Below are positions 37,263 to 51,036 of a DNA stretch of 64,000 nt, in pieces. Numbering within the stretch: the stretch's first letter is position 1; each line of letters opens with the position of its first letter. The stretch lies in NCBI GenBank assembly GCA_002943765.1, contig PQWQ01000041.1, forward strand, positions 62,001 to 126,000. Reading direction: 5' to 3'. Source of the DNA: Psoroptes ovis. Taxonomy: Eukaryota > Arthropoda > Arachnida > Sarcoptiformes > Psoroptidae. A program made the translations under genes and the position numbers. The notes below the pieces were generated by a model that saw only the letters and a program-made list of their open reading frames with translations, ran no database searches and was not told where the DNA came from.

Positions 37263-39554
37263 TTAGTCACCACTTACATAACCATTCGATCGATAATCGA
37301 TCATTGATTTAATTCTTTTTTGTGAAACACTGCTCGATGAATGTATCATTTTCATCATCGCATAGACACCAGAACTCAACCATTTTTGACGATTTGTTGT
37401 AGATTTAGCTGATTTGCCATCACTATCGGTATTGTCATTATTTTTGAGTTGTTTGTCAGCAGTTGAAATTAATGTATGTCTATCATACATTCGGGTCAAT
37501 AGATCGATGAATGCTCGTGGAAAATTTGATTCATAAACGAATTCATCTGGTGGATGATAAAACAATCTTGATTCATCTATCGAATTTTTCAAAGTTTGAC
37601 AATTCAATAAAAGATTGTTCAAAACTTGTACATCTGAACATAATGATTGAAATTGACCTCGACCACCAACACTGCCAATTATCATGTGAACGATTTGTTG
37701 TTGTACATCTTTAATTAATATTGGCCATGATACTTGGATAGAATCCTTGTCTTCATCATTATCATTGAAGATATCATAAATCATTCCGGTGAGATTTGAA
37801 ATGAATTTTGATTTACCATCAAACATTGATCGACGCTTAGATGTTGTTAATGTCACAATATCGCCTGTTTTATCATCATAGACAGTAATATGAACATTGT
37901 GTCCTGCATATTTCTCTTTATTGATTAATTCACTTTCGATTGTAGATTCTTGAATATCAAAATAAGTGAGATCTCTTTGATTCATTTTTTTATTGGCACT
38001 TTCGGAAATTTTTTTCACTATTTCATTGATGTAATTATCATTCAATAAATTTGATTCTTCAATTTGTTTAGCTCGTAACTTGGCTAGAGCTGTACCACCG
38101 AATTGTAGCGTGTCAAGTAGATATTGATACTTTAAAGCATTTTCTTTCAATGAAACTATATGCTGCATGTCATCATCATCATCATTATTTTCATTATTAT
38201 GATTACAAGCATAATTAAAACCGGAATCGATTTCATTATATATAAGTCTTTCTAAAATTTTCATCATAAATGCAAATGAGATCGCTTCATATGAATCTTT
38301 TAAACTTCCTGTCAAAATTTTCAATTTTGAATTGAACATTGAAAACGAATAAGGCTCATCAAAATTAATCAATTCATCTTTTGGCAAAAATGTACGAAAT
38401 TTATTTGATGATATATTTTTGACAGTTCCATTAAATGATTCATTAATTTCTTCGATAAAATCGTTTTGAAATAATGCCATTGACCCATTTTCGGCAATCA
38501 ATCGTAATGTTCTTGCTAATAATGGATTTTTATACATTTCACCATCATTCAATAATCGTACTGTCGAATTAGTCAACCTGATAAAACGATTGTGAAGAAT
38601 TTTCATTTCATTTGAAAGTTTCATTTCATTTCTACGAATTTCTTTAGCTAAATGTTCACTGATAGGCATACCATTTTCAGCTAACCAAATTGTAGGCATA
38701 ATTATGTTTGACCAAGAAACACGTCCAAAATTTTTCCATAATAATTCAGCAGCTAATGGTAATACTGGATATGATATTTTGATTGATGTGGGGCCATTAT
38801 GTTTTAATGGAAAATCTTTTTCCATTACATTAAATGCATAAGTCTTTTGATCGGAATGAACTAGGCCACGGAATCCTGAATCAAAACCAACTGAGAGTGG
38901 AGTAGAAATTGTCAAACAAAATAGTGATGCTAAAGCTGCATCCATTGCAGAACCATGATGATTTAATAACATTTCACGGCCAGCATCTGCACAGCTTGGG
39001 TATTCATTGCCGCTCACAAGTACGGAAAATTTGGAATGCAAAACTTCTGGCAATGGTGACTCATAAAAACGTGCAGCAAAATATTCGTCACGTTTGGCTT
39101 TCAATCGAGGCAAACCGAATATTAATGTTATCGATACCGCAGCAATAAATAATATCATTGAGAGACCAGCAATACAAAATTGTTTCATAGTGAAATTTGT
39201 TCGTGGGTATCTTGTATCGACCAACATGGTTTGTTTGAAGCCTGACGATGTTACTGGTGAAATTGTCGATTGAAGTGTACCATATCGTGTGTTGCTCGGA
39301 TTATTAGTGGCCAAAGACGATCTTGGTGATCCAGTCGACGATGATGCAGTTGATGATGATGGTGAAGATGATGGCTCGGTTATTCTTTCACCCATTTTAT
39401 TTTGCTGCTTCTCTGCAATAGATCTGTGCCTTATTTGATTATTATTAGTCGGTGATGTTAATGTTGAAGCACCGAAATCTTGTAATTCTTGCCTTTGACC
39501 GTTCTCGTCGTTTTCGGCTTTATCATTATTTAACAAAGGTTTTGTATCACTCAT
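37263..39554 (-). CDS. Gamma-glutamyltransferase-like protein, probable pseudoenzyme
   Basis: An intronless 763-residue type II membrane protein of the GGT (Ntn-hydrolase) family, which normally cleaves glutathione outside the cell. A Ser/Thr/Asn-rich cytoplasmic tail of about 120 residues carries an acidic dileucine DTKPLL near its N-terminus. One membrane segment lies at about 125-148, followed by GGT landmarks CADAGREMLL, GSAMDAALASLFCL and, near the C-terminus, IIGSVGGRGQ. The catalytic Thr at the small-subunit start (family T-x-HLSV) is replaced: the sequence reads YAGHNVHITVYDD around residues 549-561. The substrate-binding Arg of the NARE motif is also gone (NVMEK). The frame is fully open, so it looks like a maintained inactive homologue rather than a decayed gene. 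I chose the ATG at 39554; the open frame extends about 75 codons further upstream through AT-rich, UTR-like sequence. Confidence 0.82.
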   Translation of the reverse strand: MSDTKPLLNNDKAENDENGQRQELQDFGASTLTSPTNNNQIRHRSIAEKQQNKMGERITEPSSSPSSSTASSSTGSPRSSLATNNPSNTRYGTLQSTISPVTSSGFKQTMLVDTRYPRTNFTMKQFCIAGLSMILFIAAVSITLIFGLPRLKAKRDEYFAARFYESPLPEVLHSKFSVLVSGNEYPSCADAGREMLLNHHGSAMDAALASLFCLTISTPLSVGFDSGFRGLVHSDQKTYAFNVMEKDFPLKHNGPTSIKISYPVLPLAAELLWKNFGRVSWSNIIMPTIWLAENGMPISEHLAKEIRRNEMKLSNEMKILHNRFIRLTNSTVRLLNDGEMYKNPLLARTLRLIAENGSMALFQNDFIEEINESFNGTVKNISSNKFRTFLPKDELINFDEPYSFSMFNSKLKILTGSLKDSYEAISFAFMMKILERLIYNEIDSGFNYACNHNNENNDDDDDMQHIVSLKENALKYQYLLDTLQFGGTALAKLRAKQIEESNLLNDNYINEIVKKISESANKKMNQRDLTYFDIQESTIESELINKEKYAGHNVHITVYDDKTGDIVTLTTSKRRSMFDGKSKFISNLTGMIYDIFNDNDEDKDSIQVSWPILIKDVQQQIVHMIIGSVGGRGQFQSLCSDVQVLNNLLLNCQTLKNSIDESRLFYHPPDEFVYESNFPRAFIDLLTRMYDRHTLISTADKQLKNNDNTDSDGKSAKSTTNRQKWLSSGVYAMMKMIHSSSSVSQKRIKSMIDYRSNGYVSGD

Positions 39555-40163
39555 ATTTTTTGTTTTATTTGTTTTTCTAATATTAGTTTTTAGAAAAAAA
39601 AAAATTATTTCACATGACATGAAAATAAATTCAATTTCATTACTATTATTATTATTATGGTTGAAGATAGAAATTGATGATGATAAAAATTTCAAATCGA
39701 ATGCAGAAATGAGTAAATACTTGAAAAAAATGATTGAAAAGAAATATTTTACATTATGCGCATTTTTCGTTATGGCCAAAAGAAATTTTCCTTAGATTTT
39801 CTTTTACTTTTCGAATAATAATATTTATCAATTGATTGAATTTTCTGCATGTCGAATATATATATCGATATGCACTATGTCCAATCTAAAACACAGACAC
39901 ACATAAATATAATCATTATCAATATCATCAAATCAAGTCAACCATTTTCAATAATTTCCATTATATTGAACACAGAGAGAAAATGAATGAAAATTCATAT
40001 CAAACAATATTATTATTGAAGCAAATGATTGATTTCTGATAATTTTTTTTTTCTCTTCATTTCATAGAAATATTTGATTGATAAAAATATTTGTCACCAA
40101 ATGAAGAAATTATTAATAATTTTTCTCGATTTCATTTTCAATAAATTTCATTCGATCTAAAAC

Positions 40164-40188
40164 AAAAAAAAAAAAAAAAAAAAAAAAT
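40164..40188 (+). repeat. Poly-A tract (25 A)
   Basis: The longest homopolymer run in the window, upstream of the GGT-like gene. No retrocopy body or target duplication is evident next to it. Confidence 0.9.
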
Positions 40189-42761
40189 AATGTCAAAAAA
40201 CTTTGCGGACAATGATTTACCGGGGTTTATTTATTAGAAAAAAAATGAAAAGAAATTAATTAAAAATTGAAAAATTTTCGATCACTTTCTCTGCTTTGAT
40301 CACACACGCACACACGATTTATCCAATAATTTCAAATATTTGTCCATTTATTTCCATTTTTTTCCTTAAAATATTTTCCATCATTTTCCACCATTTTACC
40401 TCACTGTTTTCCACTGCTTTCAACCGTATCCTAGGAGCGCCAAAAACAAAAAAAAATCAAAATTAAGATCAAGTCCATCTGTTTTTGCTTTTCATCGCCG
40501 ATCAAATCGGGTAGAAATGACCAAATGATGGAAAATAATGGAAATATTGAAAATAATTGATGATAATAATTGAAAAAATTGTTTTGCTCTCGGTCAATTT
40601 GATAATTTTCTATTGCTATTTTTTTATTTCTTCATTTTTCGTTCACCAAAAATTATGGAAAATTGAGAACATCTCCTTTTTTCTATTATTTTTAATTTAT
40701 ATTCTTGTCCTTCTATGTGCAAATGGGCAAAATATTGAAATTAAATAGATCAACGATAGATGATATCAACCAATAGATGATAATGGCGATAGATAATTCC
40801 TTGCTGTCTTTTTTAGTTCATTTTATTTTTGTATTCAAAACTGTGTGTATGAAAGTCTATGTAATTGTATAGCTCAATAGTAATTCATTTTATCAATTTT
40901 CTGTGGCTTTTTTTTTGGTTCTTCTTATGAAACGAAATATCATTCAATATTATTATTCAATAAAATGTTAATAATGGAAACAATTTGAAGAAAACTTGAC
41001 AACGGACAACAACAACAAAAACGACAAACATACGATGATAAATACATGCGAAAATTGATCTTAAATGTTTCATCAAAACGAAAATCAAGATGAGCACTAA
41101 GAGCTATGGCTAAAGCCAGAGATAGATGGAAAAAATCATGTCTAAATAAACATCGATTGAATTTGAATCTGAATCTTAATCATAAATTGAATTGAATCAA
41201 AAATAACTACAAAAGTATTATATTTTATCAATCTTGGAAATCATTTTATCATATTTTGTTCGTGTTTGTTTGTTTGTTTGTTTGAACTATCAACAAACAT
41301 AACAAACAAGCAAACACAATACTAACAATTCATCATGTCAAGTACGGTATGGTTTTGATATTTTTGATTCTTGATGTTTTCTCAATATTTTAACAATTCA
41401 TTCATTCATCGATTCATTGATTCAAACAAATGAAAACAATCATTAAAATCATTAAAAATGATAAAATACTCGAAACAATCATCATCATCATCATACATTG
41501 AATTTCGATATCAAATAATCATTGAATTATTATTATTACAATTTATTTATTTATTCTTATATTTGAAAAACAATTGTAATTATTTTATTTTTCTGTAATT
41601 TCTAGATATTCTGTCATATTATTTTCAATTTGTTTGCATGTGATCCAAATTGTTGAACAAAAACATTGATTTTTTTTGTAAATGTTAATTAAACATTGTG
41701 AAGAATATTTGTTTTTTTTTCGTTTTGATTCATAAGAAAAATCATCGAAAATAAAGATGATTCCGTTTTCTAGGATAGAATTTTTTGTTTTTCCAATTCA
41801 AACTTTTACATTTCAATATTGTTTGAAAATGCTCTGATGCTTTGTTGTTGTTGTTGATAGTGTTGGAAATGATCACGGAAAAGGCGGAAAAAATACTTGG
41901 AAATCGTAAAACATCTGCCAAAACCTTTTTTTCTCTCTTCATCATTAAATTTGTTGCACAAACTGAACCATAACCAATAACCAATTTGATGATGATCATT
42001 TTTGAAGAATCAAATTTGTTGATCAAAATTTTGTAAATTTTGACAACAACAACAACAACAAAAGATGAATTCAAATAATTTGAAATAATTTTGTAACCAA
42101 GAAATGAACAGTAAAAAAAAAATTTTCAATTCATATCATGATATATGAATTTGTACATAGCCCTTAAGGCTTAAATTGTTATAACAACAATAATAATAAC
42201 CTACAACAACAACAACAATAACAAAAATAACAACAATTTAAATAGGATTTTTTTAGTTATTTTTAAATTCAAAATTCATTATTTCATTCGTTTCCTTCGT
42301 CAAAAAAAAAGTATAATTTAAATGATGGAATATTTTAAAATTCATTTATTCAATTCATTTTCTTTGTGAAAAAATTTGTTTTGAAAAAAAAAAAATGAAC
42401 AACAACTTGATAACCCAAACTTTCGATGATTATATCAAAGAAATTCAAAATCAAAGAATTCGTACAAAATTGTTAGTCATTTTCACTTTCATTCAAAACT
42501 TGATTCTAATTTCTTTTTTCCCGATTGATATATTCATCAATAGTCAATGATCAACAACAATGATCAATGCTGCTTTTGTTGATTCTATTGACAATAACAA
42601 TGATGATGATGATGATGGTATCGAACACACAAACAAACGCACACACAACTGGTAAATATCGATTGATTATTGATAAAAGACATAGCATGATCATCAATTG
42701 TTTGAAATTCTGTGAAAAATTTTTTGGAAAAATAAAGAAAAACAAATCATCATTGATCATC

Positions 42762-42781
42762 AATGATCAACATTGATCATT
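42762..42781. repeat. Perfect 9-bp-arm palindrome
   Basis: AATGATCAA and TTGATCATT are separated by CA. Related TGATCA copies lie just upstream at 42546-42566 and 42741-42760. No associated gene. Confidence 0.8.
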
Positions 42782-45700
42782 AAATGATGATAAAAACAGT
42801 GGAAAAATATCATTATCATTTGAAAATTTGAAAAAATTCACAAATTTACGAATCCCTGCCGATGTTTAGCTACTGCTACTGATGATGTGATATAAATTTC
42901 TTTCACTATTTGTTATTAGTTGTTTCATTCATTTCTATTGAATAAAATCAAAATTTATTTTTTTCTTATTATTTGAATAAAATAATAAGAATTCAATGGC
43001 AACAAAAATGAATTATTTCATTTTGTAAATTTGTTCGTGTATGTATGTTATGATTACAAATATTTTATTTTTAGAGTTTCATTTTTTTTTCTTTTCGGTT
43101 AAAAATTCTTTTGCAAACACAGCAAAAATAATAATAACAATATTGAAATATAAAAATAAAAAAACATGTTAAATATATTGAAAGAAACATCAAAATTTTT
43201 TTTCTTATTTTACTTTTACAGAATAATTGAAAAAAAGTAAATGTTATTCTTATTATAATAATAATAATGGTAATATATTGAAAACAAATGTAAATATACA
43301 TGTTTGAATAAATATATGATTTTGATAAATATTCAAAAATATATTACACACACATAACAAGCACCACACACTCACGATAATATTAATAATATATTTAATC
43401 AAAGCTTGTCAAATTCAATTATTCAAATTTGTATTCTTCGTTTGCGTTTTGCAAAAAAAAAACGCATGCAAATATTGTTATGATTCACTGATTTTTAGCT
43501 GCTGTGCTAATGTTGCTGCGGCCGTTGTTATTACTATTATTCTGTTATTTTTATTAATATAATCATTCATTAATATCATTGTTATTATAATCATCATCAT
43601 CATCATCATCATTATTGTGCAAATGAAAATGTTTGAAAAACATCTTCATCAGCCAAAAAAAATACCATTAAACAAGCAAATTTAACAATAATATCAATAT
43701 TAATATTGAAAAAAGAATTGCAAAATTGATACCCGAAAATTGATTGATTAGAATTTTGTGTATTTTTTTTCAATACAATTTTCAATTATTCTCTCGCTTA
43801 ATGAAACAATCAAATTGATCAACGACAAACGATAATTTTCATCGTTCATCGTTCGGTTTGGTGTGTTTATTAGTGTTGTTAATTGAATTAAAAACAAAAC
43901 GAAATTTCGATAGAAAAATGAGCGAAAAGAATCTGGTTTTTTTCGCTTTGTTTTCTGTTTATTTTTGTTGTTTTCTTGGATTTGTTTCAATGGAATTAAT
44001 AATAATAATAATAATTATCGTTATTATTATTATTAGTATTGTTATGATTATTAATTGTAATAATCTCTGTTTTATTTCAGATTTTTTTTACATGTTATTT
44101 CAGTGATGGTTCTATGTTCGTTGTTTTTGCATTTTTGTTGTTCTAATTTCGTTCAACGGCGATCATTCGTTGATTAAACAATTCAAGAATGTTTGAGAAT
44201 ATTTTTTGAATGGAAAATTAATGTGGAAAATGGATTGTGAAAAAAGGCAATTTCAACAAACATTGTTTATATGAAATACAAAACAAAAAAAATTAATAAA
44301 TGAATTTTCTCAATTTTCTGCTTTGTTTTTTCATTGTTTGAAAATGTATACCCATTATCTATGATGATAATGATGGATAATTAGACATACAAACAATCGA
44401 GCAAAGCACAGCAAAGCAAAGACAAACAAATAAATAAATGAATGAATAAGATGTTATTATTAATGTTATTAATTTTTTTCAATTTTTTCCATTTTTTTCT
44501 CGTTTTCATTCATGAAATCTGATCATTTTGATCATTTATTTTTTCTAATTTTAATAAATATTGGTATTCGTGTGTATGTGTGTTTGCATGTGTGCTTAAA
44601 ATGTATGCTTGTTGAAGTAATATGGGATTTTTCGCTTCATTTTTTTTTTTTCATAACTTCGTTTTTATTAAACATTTTCACGTTTATTTTCTTCGTATTT
44701 TCTTTATTCAATTCTTTAACATTGATAAACATACACATATTTTCCGTACGAATAAGAATTATTAAAATAATAATAAAACTAAAGAATAATAAATTCTGGT
44801 AAAGGAATCATTGTATACCATCAAAGCTAAGCAATGGCAGAGGCAAGTGCATTATGTATGAATGATTCTCGATAAATTCGGCTGTCTTGTTTTATGCATT
44901 TTTGCGCTTTATTTCAATATTTTCAACATTTTAACAATATAAATTGATGTATATTCTAGCATATATAGGATTCTATATACGTTTGATTCTTTGAAAAAAA
45001 AATAAACTTTGAAATCATAGTTATAACTGAATTGATTTGAATTCACTTATTCCGTTTTGATTCGTTCACAGTCTTGTTAGTTTGTTTCAATGAATCGTTG
45101 TTGTTGTTGTTAGTGTTGCTGTTATTGCTGTCCTTTTTTTCATTGTTATCATCATAAGTATTCGGCATGATTAGTGTGATGATCATCAAAAGTTTTCAGC
45201 AATAAATAATGAAGAATAAAAAACTGTGATGCACCGAAAAAATTTCGCGCCAAATGTCTATTTTAAATATTTATTTACAATTTGTGCTGCCAAGACCAAA
45301 ACCACCACCAGAACCCATAAAACCAACAAATCATTGAGTGCATGTGTTCTGCAATATTTTATCTGAATAATTTTCAATTACTTAACAAACAATTTCCTTT
45401 GTTTTTTTCGCATTTGAAAAATAAAACCATCAAAACATATCGAATGACAATCTTGTTAAGTTTTTTTTTTTAATTTGCAATTCGCGATTGCAATTAAAAT
45501 TAATACTGCAATTAATTGCTGTGTGTATGTGATGACACCTGTTTTTCGTTTTTTATTATTTTTTCGTTGAAAATTGAATCAAAACATAACAAAATTTGAT
45601 CAAAATAAACATGAAAAACATTCAGTAATGTTGGATGTTGAACTAAAAATTTCAAGTTCATCAAATAATCATCGAAATAATCAAAATTTTTCGTCTAAAA

Positions 45701-48700
45701 ATATTTAAGGAGATTCAAATACAACAACACAGAGAAGATTTATGTGATTAATAGGATTTTTGATTTTTTTTCTCCTTAAATATTTTTTTCTTAATATTGA
45801 TTTTTTTATCACTAAATAATGATAAATAATTTCCAGGGAGAATATTTATTTTTCCAATGAATCAAAGTAAAAATAAAATAAAATTCAATCTATTTTTATT
45901 TGAATTTGAATTTTGAGTTCCATCGCTCTCTTTCTCTCTCTGTCTCTTGGAATTATTCAATATTTATTTTTATTTGATTAAATAAAAATTTTGTTTTTTT
46001 TTCTGCTGGAAAACAAAATTCGCCATCATCCAGAACCATCATCATCATCATCATCATCATCGACCACATAATCAAACAATTTTCAAATGAAATAATGTTA
46101 AGAGAAATTTCATTTTGTTATTATTATGATTGTTGATGTTGTTCAAGTTCATCGAAAATAACTAAATCATATTAAATAAAATTTGACAATCAACCACTAA
46201 GAAATTTGATTTGATTTTGAATATTATTATTAATATTTTAGATGAAACAATGCAATTGATTCTGTGATTTTCTCTTTTATTTTTCAATAAAAACATTAGT
46301 CTTCGTTGAATCGATTGATCGATCGAAAAAATTATCAATAAATCGATCAATTTAATCGATCATTTTGATCGAATCAATCAATATCACCCAACAGCCAACA
46401 ACTACCAACAAAAGAACAAAAAAAAAGAATCAATAAATTATTGTATTCTGAAGAATTAATATCCAGAACACGCTTACAGATTTATTATATTACATCATAA
46501 ATTATTGTCAAGAAAAGCCAGAACAAAAAAAAAATGGAAAAAACAATGTAAGTTTATCAAATCGATCAAATGTGTTTATTATTATTATTATTACTGTTAT
46601 TTATACTTATAATTTATTGACATAACCCTGTGTGACGATGTGAGAAAAACGACACACAAATCATTTATCAAATTAAGCGAAATAGTCAGAAATTAATTCA
46701 CAATTTAAAAACACAAAGAAGGATAAAAAAAATCACATAAATTCTATGTAACAACTTCTTATTCACATTTTTCTGAATAAATAAAAAAACAAAGAACAAA
46801 GCAGATTAACAAATGAATGACAGCTTTATCAAATTCTGGATTTACGAATTGTAGTCGTTGCTTTTGCTGTTGATGCTTTGAATACAATGAATTAAAAATA
46901 TTTTATTTTATTTTTCTTTATCTTCACTAAGAATAAATGCATCAATTTTTTTTTCAATTATATGATAATGATGATAACTATAAAGCCTAGTTGATTATTA
47001 TCGTAGTTATTATGATAATAATTTTACAATTCATTCACATGAGAATAATATTCACTAATAATGATCAAATGGTACCATGTTTATCAATGCATTTGTCTTT
47101 GTTTTTTCTCATCATTTCAAAATAATATATGTAAAAAATATAATAAAAATTACAATCAAAATAATTAAATAATAAAAATAAACTAGAAGAATATTCGTTT
47201 TTTTCATATTTCAATATATGATAAATCCATATTAAAATATTAATATTTTTTAATATATTGAATAATAGAGAAATTTTGCACATATATTTGTGTTGTTGTC
47301 CATTTATTTGATATATTGTGCAAAACGATGACAATGACTGTAATCCATAAAGATTCTTATGTTTACCATTGTCGTTGTTGATGATGATGTGCACTGATGA
47401 TGACGATGGTGAACAATACTGATGACAAGCAATGACAATTTATTGGATGCATTCGCATCCACATCATCATCGGCAAAGCAATATTCATCATTCAATGGTG
47501 AATACATTTCAAAAAAAAAAAAAAAAAAATGTGAATGTAAATTGTATTTTTGTTTTTTTTTTCGTTTGGTAACAATGTTTTTCATCATCATTTTTTCTTC
47601 TCATTCTACTTTTCAAAAATTATGGTTGAATAATTTTTATTTTCATATTTTTCATTATTATTAATACTATTTCACTTTAACACCATTCAAAAAAAAAAAA
47701 AAAAAACTATGACCAAATTAATTTAGTTGTAAAAAAATTTATTTACTTGACTGTTTTTTTCATTTTATTATTATTATTATTATCATACATAGTTTGAAAA
47801 ACAGTTTGAATGAAAGTTTATGGATAAAAGTTAGTCAAAAAAAAAAGAAGATGAAAATAATAAATGGATGAATATGCTTTTAAAATGTCAACAATGCCAT
47901 TCAGTGTTGTTATCGTTGTTTTTGTTGTTGTTGTTGTTGACATTGTTATGGATGTTTCAAATGAATTAAAATAGAAAAATCAGATGTATAATTATAGTTA
48001 TATAATTTTTCATTTTCATTTTATAATTAAAACAATTATTTCTAAGTGAAAAATATATTTTAATACACACATATGATGCTATGATGATGCTAATCATTGA
48101 AATGAAATCCATGAAATAATTTTTTTTCTGGTAAACAAAAAAAACCATTTCTGCTTTTTTTCCTGTTTTATTCTCATTTTTTTTTCTTTCAATTCATGTT
48201 TCAATTGAAATTTCTGGTTCAACAAGCGAAACAAACATTGTTTCACCATGGTTGCAATGCAGTTTATATCAATCGTTCATATGACAAGATAAATGTTTTC
48301 TTTCTGCTTGGCTAAAACGTTTCTTTTCATTTTTTTTACGAAGAAAATTTTGAAAATCCGAATCAAACATATAAATGGAAGAAATAAATCTAAAAATGAT
48401 AACAATAATAAACTCGATATGCACTTAATCTTTTTTATATTTTTTTTTTTTTTTTTTTTGGTCATAATTCTTTGATTATATTCTTATTTTTTTTGCCTTT
48501 ACTTTATTCAAGTAAAACTTAACTAGAATTCATGTAAGAATAATAAAAAATGTTTTCGATAATCATAATTTTTCAAGTTTTTTCAAAAAATTTCAAGCAC
48601 ATATAACCAAGCGAATACAATAGAAAATCTTTCTTGGATGCAAAACACGCATAGAATCTGTGCATGAATAGATATATGGAGGGAGAAAAAATCGATGGAC

Positions 48701-50937
48701 ATTTATTCTGGTTTCATTTCATTTTATTTTGGTTTACTTCATTTCATTTCATTTTTTGTTTGGTGCAGTGATCCAATTGAATAGATTTCTTTGAATTTTC
48801 TTCAATTTTTTTCAAGCTTCTTTTGAATTCAAAAGAAAACATGTAAAACATTAAGAAAATTTTTACATTTTTTCACTTTTATTTTTAATGATTATTGCCT
48901 TACAATGTTTGAATTTGGGTGATTTTCGCGCGCTCTTTCATAATACAAATAATAATCATAATAATGAATATTACAGCATCAGCAGCAACAACTAAAGTAA
49001 CAATAATTCTAATAATAATAATAATAATGATCAACGAATTTGAATTTTTAAAAAATTTTTGAATCATAATCATCATTATCATTATTATTATTAGTCTCGT
49101 GATATTTCCATTTTATTTCATTTTGTTCAAATGAAAAACGAATGAATGAATGAAACTGTGAATTGAATTAAATTTTTTCTTTTTTGTACATTTTGTTAAA
49201 GAGTTAACGAAATTGATGAAGAGAAAAAGGAAACTCTTCAACTCTTTGTATGATATCACCCGTAATGATGCCTACTGATGATGATTTTTCTTAATGATAA
49301 TTAGTCAAATGAAGAATTCAATCAATTGAATTGCGTAGCAATCGCTACTTTTCTCGTCTTGATTCACTTAATTCATTGATATTCTTGATTTGAGGTTCTT
49401 TTCAGAGAGAATTTCATTCGGAATTTAAAATTTTTCAAAATTTATTTGAATTTTGAAATTTAGTAAAATTTATTCTAAATTTCCCTGCCATTTCATCATT
49501 GTGAAATACTTTGTAAAACATTTTTTTTCGATTTATTTATTGAATAATTTTCGTTCATATTTTTTTAGTTTTCACACATTGTCAATCAAAAAATAATAAT
49601 CACGAATATTATTAATGATAATATTAATCATATTTGTAAATAAAAATGCGAAACAAGTCGGATGAAAATGAAAATTTGAAAAAAAATTTAAAAAATAAAT
49701 AATAATAAATAATTGTCAAGCCAACATTTGATTTGATTTCACAACTAAACACATGAATTTGTATTTTGCTTTCTCTCTCGCTTTCTCATCCATTATTTTC
49801 AAATGTCATTTTCAATTCTACTAATATATGATTTTATTTTTGACAAATTCGTTTTTTTTAAATTTTTTTTTCTGTAAAATTTTAATATGAAAATCAAGTT
49901 AAATTATAATCAAAAAGTATGTGAAATGTACTTTTAAAATGTACAAACGTTTAATATATTTTTTTTTCTCTGTATTTAACAATGTTTAAATAAAAAATTT
50001 TCTCATCTTCGTCATCATCATCATGGAATTTAAAATGAATCCAAATGATGATGAGCACCAGAAAGCTACGGATAGAGTGTAAAAGCCTTGAAGACACATT
50101 AAAATATAAATAAATTTTATATGATTATTAAATGTTGTTGTTGTTGCTGTAGCTTCAGTACAAATAAAATGCAATATTTGATTCAAATATTTCGTAGCTA
50201 AGTTTTGTAATAATTTTTTTTAAGAAAAAAAAATCAAATAATGAAAAATTGATTTTAAAATATTTTTCAATCAAATCACACACATATTTAATTTGTGTAG
50301 CAGAACTTTTCGCCGCCAATAATTTGAAATCAAATTGATTTGAGAGATTTGCGACGATTTATGACGATTGATAGATGGATCGAGTCTGTACCCTTATGAT
50401 TTGAGCAAAATAATTTCTGAATCTTGTTCTGTTGGAGAGAAAAAAATAATCAAAATCTCTTAGGAAACTGTGAAAAGTGATTTGAAGAAATGAAAAATAA
50501 TTTCAATTTGTCTCGTATGATTGTTGTTTTCGCTGCTAATACTGTGACTTATTGATTGTCGATTGTTGACGATAAAATTTGACAAAAAATTGAAAAAATT
50601 GATTTAATCTAAAATCTTTTTCAATTTTAAAAAAATTCCAAATAAATTGACACAATCTTTTCTTCATTCACTCGTTCCATCATTATTTCAATTATTATCT
50701 TCAAAAATTTGAGGATGATTAAAAATCATGAGATTATTTTTATGTTCTTCTCATTAGGTTCTCTGAATTAATGTCCTCATTAATCGTTTAATGTTGCATT
50801 AATTGTGGTTTTTCTTCTATATTTTTTAATATTAATTGTGATTGACAATCTATTTTTTACTTCTTAATTCATTCATTCATGTGCAATCAAATTCTTCATT
50901 GGATTCGCTTCTTTAATTTTTTTTGTTCACTCGACAG

Positions 50938-51036
50938 CCGAAAAATCGTCGTGTTTTGTCGATTTATAATCCCAATATTACATCCAGAACCAGAATTGGG
51001 TCCGATAAAAAGAATACAGGCAAAAAAAATGAATAA
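50938..51036 (+). other. Possible small terminal exon
   Basis: After a pyrimidine-rich tract ending CGACAG, an open frame of 32 codons runs to TAA with unusually non-repetitive, coding-like content (PKNRRVLSIYNPNITSRTRI...). Its first half loosely resembles the N-terminus of the SSUH2-like gene 480 bp downstream (RKRRQSIY...NSISRTNS). No partner exon was identified, and chance is not excluded. Confidence 0.2.

Noticed and set aside
39555..39779. N-terminal extension of the GGT-like protein
   Set aside because: The extension is AT-rich and UTR-like and opens without an ATG. The ATG at 39554 gives a sensible acidic start, though an intermediate upstream Met cannot be excluded.
46290..46380. 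Self-complementary TTGATCGATC-rich stretch as a transposon end
   Set aside because: It consists of several overlapping short ATCGAT palindromes without a defined terminus, target duplication or second end.
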